Assembly: GCA_033856515.1 (NCBI GenBank)
Contig: JAWVEY010000017.1
Location: 1-64,000 of the forward strand
Direction of reading: 5' to 3'
DNA length: 64,000 nt
Origin: JALZKA01 sp033856515
GTDB taxonomy: Bacteria; Actinomycetota; Thermoleophilia; Solirubrobacterales; 70-9
Under the pieces are notes generated by a model. It searched no databases. It saw only the letters and a program-made list of their open reading frames with translations, and was not told the origin of the DNA. Below, in pieces: positions 26,153-33,855 of this stretch; the first letter of the stretch is position 1, and every line of letters starts with the position of its first letter. Made by a program: the position numbers and the translations under genes.

Positions 26153-27778
26153 TCATACGGGCATCACTCCGTGCTTTCTCCAGGGCCTCTCGACCTTCTT
26201 GTCCTTGGCCATCCGCAGCGCCGAGATGATCCGCGGGCGCGTCTCGCGCGGGTCGATGACGTCGTCGATCATCGCGTTGCCCGCGGCGATGTAGACGTCG
26301 ATCTGCTCGCGGACGGCTTCCAGCATCGCCTCGCGCGTCGCGTCGGGATCGTCGGATGCCTCGATCGCCGAGCGGCCGATGATGTTCACGGCGCCCTCAG
26401 CCCCCATCACCGAAATCTCGGCCGACGGCCACGCGTAGATCTGGTCGGGCTCGTAAGCCTTGCCGTTCATCACGTAGTACCCCGCGCCGTAGGCCTTGCG
26501 GATCACCACCGTCACCTTCGGCACCGTTGCCCGCGAGATCGCGTAGAGCATCTTCGCCCCGTGGCGGATGATCCCGGCGTGCTCGACCTTCGAGCCGACC
26601 ATGAACCCGGGTACGTCCTGGAGGAAGACGAGCGGGATCGAGAAGGCGTCGCAGAGGTTCACGAAGCGCGCCGCCTTGTCGGCCGAGTCGTTCTCAAGGA
26701 TGCCCGCGAGCTGCTTGGGCTGGCTCGCGACGATCCCGACCGGCTGGCCGCCAAAGCGCGCGAGACACGTGATCACCGTCTTCGCGAACTTCGGCTTGAT
26801 GTCGAACCATTCTCCGTCGTCGACGATCTCTGCGATCACCTCATACATGTCGTAGGGGTGTCGCGCCGACTCGGGGACGATGTCGAGGAGCTTCTCCGAC
26901 ATGCGATCGTCCGGATCCTGCGTCTCGCGGAGCGGCGGCTTCTGCTCGCAGTTGGACGGGAAGAACGAGAGGTAGGTCTTGACCGCCTCGATGCACTCGG
27001 CGTCGTCCTTTACCTCCAGGTCGCCGACGCCGGACTTGCGGCAGTGGACCTTGGCGCCGCCCAGGTCCTCCATCGAGATGTCCTCGCCCGTGACGGCCTT
27101 TGTCAGGTGCGGTCCCGCCAGGGCCATGGCGCCCTGGCCGACGACCATCGGCACGAAGTCGGAGAGGCCGGGGATGTACGCAGTGCCCGCCGCGCACGGG
27201 CCGAGCATTGCGGCGACCATCGGGACGACGCCCGACATCTCGACCTCCTCGCGGAAGAGGTGGCCCGAACCGGCGAAGAGCGACCCCGCTGCCTCCTGGA
27301 TGCGCGCGCCGGCCGAGTCGAGGAGCCAGATCAAGGGCATGCGCTGCTTCAGCGCGATCTCGCGCAGGCGGGTGACCTTGAGCTCGCCTGTCATCCCCAT
27401 CGACCCGGCCATCACTGTGAAGTCGTAGGCGGCGATCGCGACGGTGCGCCCGTCGACCTCGCCCCAGCCGGTGATCACGCCGTCCGCGGCAGCTTCCTTG
27501 CCCGCCATGCTTTTTTGGGAGAAGTGCGGGCGGCCGTGGATGCCCATCTCGACGAAGGTGCCCTCGTCGACGAGGAGGTCGAGGCGCTCGCGCGCCGTCA
27601 GCTTGCCGCTCGCGTGCTGCTTTTCGATCTTCTCGGCGCCGCCGCCGAGCTTCGCCTTCTCGCGGCGGTCGTGGAGGTCGCGGACCAGCGATTGCATGCC
27701 GGTCTCCTGGCCTGCCTCCGTGTCGGCGGGCGCCTCCGCGGCCTCTCCAGCGTGCTCGGTCGATTCCTCTGTGGCCAC
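26153..27778 (-). CDS. Acyl-CoA carboxylase, carboxyltransferase (beta) subunit
   Basis: GTG 27778 is the likely start because GGGGAGG lies six bases before it. An ATG 18 bases upstream is also in frame. The product is about 541 residues, normal for AccD/PccB. N-terminal HDRREKAKLGGG, KLTARERLDLLVDEGTFVEMG and MAGSMGMTGELKVTRL are typical. The GxSG-like acyl-CoA site WLLDSAGARIQE and the C-terminal AYGAGYYVMNGKAYEPDQIYAWPSAEISVMGAEGAV are also present. It transfers carboxyl from biotin to propionyl-, methylcrotonyl- or another acyl-CoA. The biotinylated alpha subunit is not in the window, though a small BCCP is (43917). Confidence 0.93.
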   Translation of the reverse strand: MATEESTEHAGEAAEAPADTEAGQETGMQSLVRDLHDRREKAKLGGGAEKIEKQHASGKLTARERLDLLVDEGTFVEMGIHGRPHFSQKSMAGKEAAADGVITGWGEVDGRTVAIAAYDFTVMAGSMGMTGELKVTRLREIALKQRMPLIWLLDSAGARIQEAAGSLFAGSGHLFREEVEMSGVVPMVAAMLGPCAAGTAYIPGLSDFVPMVVGQGAMALAGPHLTKAVTGEDISMEDLGGAKVHCRKSGVGDLEVKDDAECIEAVKTYLSFFPSNCEQKPPLRETQDPDDRMSEKLLDIVPESARHPYDMYEVIAEIVDDGEWFDIKPKFAKTVITCLARFGGQPVGIVASQPKQLAGILENDSADKAARFVNLCDAFSIPLVFLQDVPGFMVGSKVEHAGIIRHGAKMLYAISRATVPKVTVVIRKAYGAGYYVMNGKAYEPDQIYAWPSAEISVMGAEGAVNIIGRSAIEASDDPDATREAMLEAVREQIDVYIAAGNAMIDDVIDPRETRPRIISALRMAKDKKVERPWRKHGVMPV

Positions 27779-27780
27779 GT

Positions 27781-28566
27781 CTACCTCCCCTTCCATTTGG
27801 GCTCGCGCTTTTCAAAGAACGCCGTGACGCCCTCGATCGCGTCCTCGGTCCCAAGCTCGATCGTGAGCTGGGAGCGCAGGTAGTCGAGCGCGTCCATCAA
27901 AGGCATGTCCATCTGGCGCCACATCGCGTCCTTGCCCAAGCGCATGACCAGCGGCGACTTCGAAGCCAGCTTCTGCGCCCATTCGGCAACCGCGGCGTCG
28001 AACTCCTCGGTCGGGACCACCTTGTTGACGATCCCCGCTTCGCGCGCCTCCTCTGCCGTCAGACGTTCGCCGAGCAGCAGCATCTCCGTCGTCTTTTTCC
28101 GGGGGACGTTCCGGTAGATCAGCGCCATGATCATGAACGGGAAGAGGCCGACGTTGATCTCTGGTGTGCCGAAGCCGGCGGTGTCCTTGGCGACGATGAG
28201 GTCGCAGGCCAGCGCGATCCCAAGCGAGCCGGCCAGGACGTGGCCCGACGCGGCGACGATCGAGGGCTTGCCCAGCTCGCCAAGCTCACGGAAGACGTCG
28301 ATGAAGGCGCTCACGCCGTGGTACTTGTGCGCGATCGGGACGTCGGCGGCGAAGCCGCCGAGGTTGCCGCCGGCCGAGAACACCTTCTCGTGCGAGGAGG
28401 CCAGCACGAGGACCTGGGCGTCGTCATCGTGCTTCACCGCCTGGAGCGCGTCCAGGAGCTCGCGGAGGAGCTGGTCGGAGAGCGCGTTCCGCGTCTCCGG
28501 GTCGTCCAGGGTGATGGTCGCGACGCCGTCTGCGACGGCAAGTTGGATCTTCTCGTAAGCAGCCAC
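27781..28566 (-). CDS. Enoyl-CoA hydratase/isomerase (crotonase) family protein
   Basis: The protein has 261 residues from GTG 28566. The crotonase oxyanion-hole motifs are KVFSAGGNLGGF and ASGHVLAGSLGIALACDL. One catalytic acid is present (Glu135 in GTPEINVGLFP). The second canonical Glu site reads as a hydrophobic stretch (PFMIMALIY), so it could be an isomerase or hydratase variant. It is the first gene of the operon with a carboxylase beta subunit two bases downstream. The TAATAC -10-like box nine bases before the GTG suggests a leaderless start. Confidence 0.88.
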   Translation of the reverse strand: MAAYEKIQLAVADGVATITLDDPETRNALSDQLLRELLDALQAVKHDDDAQVLVLASSHEKVFSAGGNLGGFAADVPIAHKYHGVSAFIDVFRELGELGKPSIVAASGHVLAGSLGIALACDLIVAKDTAGFGTPEINVGLFPFMIMALIYRNVPRKKTTEMLLLGERLTAEEAREAGIVNKVVPTEEFDAAVAEWAQKLASKSPLVMRLGKDAMWRQMDMPLMDALDYLRSQLTIELGTEDAIEGVTAFFEKREPKWKGR

Positions 28567-28591
28567 GAGTAAGAAGTATTACTGTTTACTC
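28567..28591. promoter_or_regulatory. Palindromic operator in the divergent acyl-CoA promoter region
   Basis: GAGTAA (28567-28572) and TTTACTC (28585-28591) form an inverted repeat with a third half-site ATTAC (28578-28582) between them. The minus-strand -10 candidate TAATAC (28581-28576) lies inside. It separates the enoyl-CoA hydratase operon from the acyl-CoA dehydrogenase genes. The likely ligand is the MerR protein encoded at the end of the operon. This is inference. Confidence 0.5.
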
Positions 28592-28636
28592 TCGACTACG
28601 TCGTCCGATCCCGAGACCACCAAGGAGCCCACCACC

Positions 28637-29845
28637 GTGGCAACCGCCGAATCAACCGTTCTGAAGCCCGAGCACGACGCCCAGCGTGGGCATCTGATCT
28701 ACACGCAGGAGCACCTCGACCTGCGCGATTCCATGACGGCCTGGGTGAAAAAGGAGATGCACCCGCACCGGAACGAGTGGGAGGACACCTATTGGCCGAC
28801 CTCGATCATGAAGCGCGCCGGCGACCTCGGGTTCCTCGGCCTTTGCTTTCCCGACGAGTACGGCGGGCAGGGCGGCGACTACTACTACTCGCTGATCCGA
28901 GCCGAGGCTCTTTCTTACGCGGGCTCGGGCGGGACCGGCATGGGCTTCGCGGTCCAGACCGACATGGTCCTCCCTCCCATCCACATGCTTGGGACCGAAG
29001 ACCAGAAGCAGCGCTACCTCGTACCGGGCATCGCCGGCGACAAGGTGGGCTGCCTCGGCATCACCGAGCCCGGAGCGGGCTCTGACGTCGCGGGCATTCG
29101 CACGACCGCGATCCGCGATGGTGACGAGTACGTCATCAACGGCTCGAAGACGTTCATCACGAACGGGCCGCGCGCGGACTTCTGCGTCCTGGTCACCAAG
29201 ACCGACCCGGATGCCGGCCACGCCGGCATCACCTTGATGCTCATCGACCTGAAAGATGAGGAGGGCAACCTCGTGCCCGGTTTCTCGGTCTCGCGTGAGC
29301 TCGAGAAGATGGGCATGCACGCCTCGGACACGGGCGAGTTGGCCTTCGACAACGTCCGCGTCCCCGCCGACTCGGTCCTGGGCGAGGAGGGCAAGGGCTT
29401 CTACCACATCTCCTGGGAGCTCCAGGGCGAGCGCCTGGTGGGCGCCGTGGGCGGCTACGCGGGCGCCGAGCGGATGTTCGAGAAGACGCTCGAGTACGCC
29501 AAGGAGCGCGAGGCCTTCGGCCGTCCGATCGGGCGCTTTCAGGTCATCCGCCACAAGTTCGCCGAGATGGCGACGAAGATCGAGGCGGCGAAGCAGCTCA
29601 CTCACACGGTGGCGTGGCGCTTTGCGAACGGCGAATACCCGGTGCGCGAGATCTCGATGGCAAAGCTCTACGCATCGCGGGTCTGCCACGAGGTCGCCGA
29701 CGAGTGCATCCAGATCCTGGGCGGCTATGGCTACATGAAGGAGTACGAGATCGAGCGCGCCTTCCGCGACCAGCGGCTCAACCGCATCGGCGCGGGCACG
29801 GACGAGATCATGCTCGAGGTCATCGGTCGCTCATACGGGCTCTAG
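28637..29845 (+). CDS. Acyl-CoA dehydrogenase (IVD/LCAD-type active site)
   Basis: The protein has 402 residues from GTG 28637 with an AAGGAG Shine-Dalgarno at 28621-28626. FAD and substrate motifs are LGITEPGAGSDVAGIRT, YVINGSKTFITNGPRAD and ELEKMGMHASDTGELAFDNVRVP. The usual C-terminal catalytic Glu (YEG) is replaced by IGAGTDE (Ala386). The base is therefore probably Glu265 in helix G (QGERLVGA), as in isovaleryl-CoA and long-chain acyl-CoA dehydrogenases. It oxidises acyl-CoA to 2-enoyl-CoA and passes electrons to ETF. It forms an operon with the dehydrogenase gene 3 bases downstream. Confidence 0.94.
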   Translation: MATAESTVLKPEHDAQRGHLIYTQEHLDLRDSMTAWVKKEMHPHRNEWEDTYWPTSIMKRAGDLGFLGLCFPDEYGGQGGDYYYSLIRAEALSYAGSGGTGMGFAVQTDMVLPPIHMLGTEDQKQRYLVPGIAGDKVGCLGITEPGAGSDVAGIRTTAIRDGDEYVINGSKTFITNGPRADFCVLVTKTDPDAGHAGITLMLIDLKDEEGNLVPGFSVSRELEKMGMHASDTGELAFDNVRVPADSVLGEEGKGFYHISWELQGERLVGAVGGYAGAERMFEKTLEYAKEREAFGRPIGRFQVIRHKFAEMATKIEAAKQLTHTVAWRFANGEYPVREISMAKLYASRVCHEVADECIQILGGYGYMKEYEIERAFRDQRLNRIGAGTDEIMLEVIGRSYGL

Positions 29846-29847
29846 AG

Positions 29848-31038
29848 ATGGCAGTCGCTTCAGACGAGATGGTCGCGCTGCCGATCGTCCCAACCGACGA
29901 GGAGGTCGCGATCCGGAACGCCGTTCGCGGCATCTGCGAGTCGTTCGGAGGGCCGGACTACCACCGGCGGATCATCGAGGCCGACGAGCCGCCAACCGAG
30001 CTCTGGAACGCGCTCGCAGAGAAGGGCTACCTCGGCGTCAACCTTCCCGAGCGCTACGGCGGTGGCGGGCTCGGCATGCACGCCCTTCAGGCCGTGGGCG
30101 AGGAGATCTCGGCCGCCGGATGTTCGCTGCTCCTGATTGTGGTCTCCCCCGCGATCGTCGGCTCGATCATCACCCGCCATGGCACCGAATCGCAGCGAGA
30201 GGAGTGGCTTCCCCCCATCGCTGCGGGCACGACGAAGGTCGCGTTCGCGATCACCGAGCCCGACGCAGGCACGAACTCCCACAACCTGTCGACTACGGCG
30301 ACGCGCGACGGGGACAAGTACATCCTCAAGGGCCAGAAGACCTACATCTCCGGTGTTGAGGATGCCGACGCGATCCTGGTGATCGCCCGCAAGCGCGAGG
30401 ACGACGGGTCCTTGGGGCTGCCGCTGCTCATGCTCGTCGACGTCGACTCCCCAGGCCTTGAGAAGCAGTTCATCCCGGTCGCGGTCAAGGCGTCCGACAA
30501 GCAGTGGCAGCTCTTCTTCGACGGGGTCGAGGTCCCGGCCGACCGCGTGGTCGGCGAATCCGAGACGGCGGGACTCAAAGCCGCATTCGACGGGCTCAAC
30601 CCCGAGCGGATCATGGGCGCCTCGATCTCGAACGGCGTCGGGCGCCTTGCGCTCAAGGTCGCCTCCGAGTACGCGAACGAGCGCAAGGTCTGGGGCGACA
30701 CGCCGATCGGCGCGCACCAGGGCCTCTCGCATCCGCTGGCCCACGCGAAGATCGAGCTCGAGCTCGCGCGCCTCATGACCCAGAAGGCAGCGGCCCTATA
30801 CGACGCCGGCGCACCCGCAGGCGAACCCGCGAACATGGCGAAGTACGCCGCCGCGGAAGCGGCAATCAAATGCGTGGACCAGGCGATCCAGATCCATGGC
30901 GGCAACGGCTTCGCGCTCGAGTACGGCCTCACGGACATGTACTGGGGCGCCCGTTTGGCGCGGACCGCGCCCGTCTCCCGCGAGATGATCCTGAACTACG
31001 TGGCCGAGCACTCGCTCGGCCTGCCGCGCAGCTACTGA
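29848..31038 (+). CDS. Acyl-CoA dehydrogenase family protein, second of the pair
   Basis: The protein has 396 residues from ATG 29848 (the frame is open earlier, but that overlaps the first dehydrogenase). Motifs: VAFAITEPDAGTNSHNLST, YILKGQKTYISGVEDADA and WQLFFDGVEVPADRVVGE. It has a C-terminal IHGGNGFALEYGLTDMYWGARL. The C-terminal Glu loop is diverged (LARTAPVSREMI). Glu253 in NPERIMGAS of helix G is the best candidate base. It differs clearly from its neighbour, so the two may form a hetero-oligomer, as with mycobacterial FadE pairs, or act on successive substrates. Both options are inference. Confidence 0.9.
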   Translation: MAVASDEMVALPIVPTDEEVAIRNAVRGICESFGGPDYHRRIIEADEPPTELWNALAEKGYLGVNLPERYGGGGLGMHALQAVGEEISAAGCSLLLIVVSPAIVGSIITRHGTESQREEWLPPIAAGTTKVAFAITEPDAGTNSHNLSTTATRDGDKYILKGQKTYISGVEDADAILVIARKREDDGSLGLPLLMLVDVDSPGLEKQFIPVAVKASDKQWQLFFDGVEVPADRVVGESETAGLKAAFDGLNPERIMGASISNGVGRLALKVASEYANERKVWGDTPIGAHQGLSHPLAHAKIELELARLMTQKAAALYDAGAPAGEPANMAKYAAAEAAIKCVDQAIQIHGGNGFALEYGLTDMYWGARLARTAPVSREMILNYVAEHSLGLPRSY

Positions 31039-32438
31039 GTCCTGGCTTCCGCGAGTTTCCGCTCGAGGAACGCCCGTTCAATCTCACCTGTCGCCAGGTC
31101 GAGGGCGCTTCGGTAGGCGCCGGCGGCATCCGCCTCGCGTCCCAGCCGGGCGAGCATGTCCGCGCGCGCCGAGTGAAAGTGCACGTACCCGTCGAGACCC
31201 TCGATTGTGTCGATCGCGTCGAGCCCCGCCCCGGGTCCCTCCACCATGGCGATCGCGACAGCACGGTTGAGGTCCACTACAGGAGAGGGCTGGATGCGTG
31301 CCAGCAGGTCGTAGAGGGCTCTGATCTGGCGCCAGTCGGTCGCCTCGGCCGTAACAGCCCGAGCGTGCTCAAGCGCGATCGCCGCCTGAATCCCGTACGG
31401 GCCCGCCGGCGCGACCGAAGGCTCGTCTACCGGGCCGACCGCTTCGCGGGCCAGCGTTGCTCCGGCTTCGATCTGCTCGAGGTTCCATAGCGAGCGATCC
31501 TGGTCGCCCAGCAGGATGAGGTTGCCCTCCGCGTCGGTGCGACCGGCGCTACGGGCGTCATGAAGGAGCATCAGGGCCAGGAGGCCCTTTACCTCCCTCT
31601 CCGACGGCATGACCTCAAGCAGCACACGCCCCAGGCGAATCGCCTCGGCGCAGAGCTCACGACGGATCAGCTCATCGGAGGCCGTCGCTGCGTAGCCCTC
31701 GTTGAAGATCAGGTAGATCGTCGCCAGCACGGATGGCAGGCGCTCGGAGAGCTGGTCGCGCTCGGGGACCGCGTACGGGATCCCGGCGTCGCGGATCTTT
31801 CGCTTGGCGCGGACGAGCCGCTGGGCCATCGTGCTCTCGCCGACCAGGAACGCGCGCGCGATCTCCGCGGTCGTCAGCCCGCCGAGAGTCCGGAGGGTGA
31901 GGGCGATCCGTGCCTCGGGCGCGATCGCCGGATGACACGCGGTGAAGATGAGCCGTAGCCGGTCGTCGGGGTCGGCCCAAAGATCGTCTGTTTCCTCCAC
32001 TTCAGCCTCGTCCGCAGCCGGGTCTGCCGCGCTTCGCTCCTGAGCCGCCATCGGCTCCTCCATTCGGCCCAGGAGCTCCAGCTTCCGAGCCAGGTTCTGC
32101 TCACGCCTGAGGCGGTCGATCGCGCGGTTTCGGCCCACGCGGATGATCCAGGCGGCTGGATCGGCCGGCACCCCGTCGCGCGGCCAGCGCTCCAAGGCGA
32201 CGGCGAACGCCTCTTGGACCGCATCCTCGGCGAGGTCGAAGTCGCCGAGGATGCGGATAAGGGTCGCGACGGCACGCCCGGACTCCCGCCGGAACAGCGC
32301 GCCGACGTCTGGCGGCGGCGCCTCTAAGAGGCGGCGCTCCCCTGTGCCACGGCGTCCTGGGCACCTGCCTGCGCGTAGTCGATCACGGGCCTGACCTCGA
32401 TCGAGCTGCCGGGCGTCATAGGCACCTTCTTCGCCCAT
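31032..32438 (-). CDS. ECF42-type RNA polymerase sigma factor with C-terminal TPR-like domain
   Basis: The frame contains sigma region 2 (VATLIRILGDFDLAEDAVQEAFAVALERWP; AWIIRVGRNRAIDRLRR), region 4 (ALTLRTLGGLTTAEIARAFLVGESTMAQRLVRAKRKI) and the long C-terminal extension typical of ECF42 (RLPSVLATIYLIFNEGYAA; NRAVAIAMVEGPGAGLDAID). The gene directly upstream encodes the DGPF/YCII partner that defines this ECF group. Start is uncertain. The first canonical start codon upstream of the conserved domain is ATG 32438, which overlaps the DGPF gene by 115 bases and adds about 43 unconserved residues. ATG 32465 is a further alternative. Its stop overlaps the convergent dehydrogenase stop. Confidence 0.88.
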   Translation of the reverse strand: MGEEGAYDARQLDRGQARDRLRAGRCPGRRGTGERRLLEAPPPDVGALFRRESGRAVATLIRILGDFDLAEDAVQEAFAVALERWPRDGVPADPAAWIIRVGRNRAIDRLRREQNLARKLELLGRMEEPMAAQERSAADPAADEAEVEETDDLWADPDDRLRLIFTACHPAIAPEARIALTLRTLGGLTTAEIARAFLVGESTMAQRLVRAKRKIRDAGIPYAVPERDQLSERLPSVLATIYLIFNEGYAATASDELIRRELCAEAIRLGRVLLEVMPSEREVKGLLALMLLHDARSAGRTDAEGNLILLGDQDRSLWNLEQIEAGATLAREAVGPVDEPSVAPAGPYGIQAAIALEHARAVTAEATDWRQIRALYDLLARIQPSPVVDLNRAVAIAMVEGPGAGLDAIDTIEGLDGYVHFHSARADMLARLGREADAAGAYRSALDLATGEIERAFLERKLAEARTQ

Positions 32439-32722
32439 CCAAGGGCCTCGTCCAGATCGGCACATTCGATGACGTAGAACCCGCCCACCTGCTCCTTCGT
32501 CTCCGCGAAGGGTCCGTCGGTGACGACGTGGTCGCCGGAAGATGCGAGCTCGACGGTCGTGGCTGTGGCGCTCGGGTGGAGGCCGTCTCCGGAAAGGAAC
32601 GCGCCGGCCTCCTTAAGGCTCTCCGTGTACTCGTTCCAGGCGCCCAGCACCTCACGCATCTGCTCGGGCGTTGCGTCGTCCCGGTTGCCCTCTTCGCTGA
32701 TCAGGATGAGCATGTATTGCAT
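32324..32722 (-). CDS. YCII-related DGPF-domain protein (ECF42 partner)
   Basis: The protein has 132 residues from ATG 32722. MQYMLILISEEG is the usual N-terminus. The name-giving motif is VVTDGPFAETKEQVGGFYVIE, followed by DLDEALGWAKKVP and the ending IEVRPVID. It lies directly upstream of, and overlapping, the ECF42-type sigma gene. The pairing is conserved in actinobacteria, and the DGPF protein is thought to be a target or modulator of the sigma factor. Confidence 0.93.
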   Translation of the reverse strand: MQYMLILISEEGNRDDATPEQMREVLGAWNEYTESLKEAGAFLSGDGLHPSATATTVELASSGDHVVTDGPFAETKEQVGGFYVIECADLDEALGWAKKVPMTPGSSIEVRPVIDYAQAGAQDAVAQGSAAS

Positions 32723-32835
32723 TTCTGTCTCCTATCTCGTGCGCCCCGGATGGCCGCATTCAACCTATAGACGAATGGGATCACGCGGAATCGACATCGG
32801 TGTGACAAAAGGTGGAACGATTAGGTTTGATCACG

Positions 32836-33738
32836 ATGGAAAGCCCCAAAGACACCACCGAGGCGGAGCGCGAGGCCGCTGAGCCGGATCCCGGCGAGGT
32901 TCGGCCTATGGGCTTGATCGACCGCGATACTGCCCCAGGACTCGCGCGCTTGGCCTTCAGCGCCTGGTGGCGGACAGGTGTGTGGACCGCTGAGACGACG
33001 TACCGCGCCTCAAAGCGGCTCGCGAACGCCGCGACCTCGGGCGAGTCGGCGATCGAGCTCATGGAGGATGCGCAGCGCGAGATGGCCGCGACGGCGCGCA
33101 AGATCCTGGGCATCCACGAGGAAGACCCCGACGTAGCCGAGGCCCAACGCGACAAATCAAACTACGACGACGAGGCGCTCCGGAACCGCTGGGAGGACCT
33201 GCTTGAGCTCTCGCTGGACGTAGAGGTCGACGAGGTGGACGGCCACCCAGCTTTCGCCGACATCCTCACGCAGCTTCACCCTGACGAGGCTCGCATCCTC
33301 CGGCTGCTCGCAGCCGACGGCGCTCAGGCGGCCGTTGACGTCCGCAACTGGCGGCCGCTCGGCATCGGCTCCCACGTCGTCGCCCCGGGGCTCAACATGA
33401 TCGGCCAGCACGCCGGCTGCCTGATGGTCGACCGGGTGCCCGTATATCTCTCCAACCTCTTCCGCCTTGGCCTCATCTGGTTCTCGCGCGACGCGATACC
33501 CGACATCGGCCCGTATCAGGTGCTCGAGGCCCAGCCTCAGGTGACCGAGGCGCTGAAGGAGGCGGGCAGAGGCACGACCGTGCGCCGCTCAGTTCGCCTG
33601 ACGCCGTTCGGCGAGCAGTTCTGCGCGGCCACCTTGCCCCGCAACACGGCTGAGTTCGAGGCGGTCTCGAATGCCGCCGCGCGGGCGCTGGACGAGGTGC
33701 CGCCCCCGACCGAAGAGCCCGAGCCGGGCGTTACCTAG
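32836..33738 (+). CDS. Abi-alpha family protein (PF14337-like)
   Basis: The protein has 300 residues from ATG 32836. An in-frame GTG at 32812 is a less likely start. The family core is LTQLHPDEARILRLLAADGAQ, then GCLMVDRVPVYLSNLFRLGLIWFS, YQVLEAQPQVTEAL and RRSVRLTPFGEQFC. Such proteins are named after a phage abortive-infection family but are common, single-copy chromosomal genes in actinobacteria. No toxin, restriction or phage gene lies nearby. I do not claim a defence role. No signal peptide or clear TM segment is visible. Confidence 0.8.
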   Translation: MESPKDTTEAEREAAEPDPGEVRPMGLIDRDTAPGLARLAFSAWWRTGVWTAETTYRASKRLANAATSGESAIELMEDAQREMAATARKILGIHEEDPDVAEAQRDKSNYDDEALRNRWEDLLELSLDVEVDEVDGHPAFADILTQLHPDEARILRLLAADGAQAAVDVRNWRPLGIGSHVVAPGLNMIGQHAGCLMVDRVPVYLSNLFRLGLIWFSRDAIPDIGPYQVLEAQPQVTEALKEAGRGTTVRRSVRLTPFGEQFCAATLPRNTAEFEAVSNAAARALDEVPPPTEEPEPGVT

Positions 33739-33855
33739 CGCCGTTTCGTCAGCAGCGGCAGGGGCCGATGGGCAAGACCGGAACCAGGAGGCCGGCGGCA
33801 ATCAGGATCAGTCCCCCTCTGCGTATGCGAAGCCTCCTGCCAGAATCGCGGCCCT

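Noticed and set aside
25940..27883. A 647-codon open frame on the plus strand
   Set aside because: It is antisense to the carboxylase and BKACE genes, has no domain-like sequence and reflects high third-position GC.
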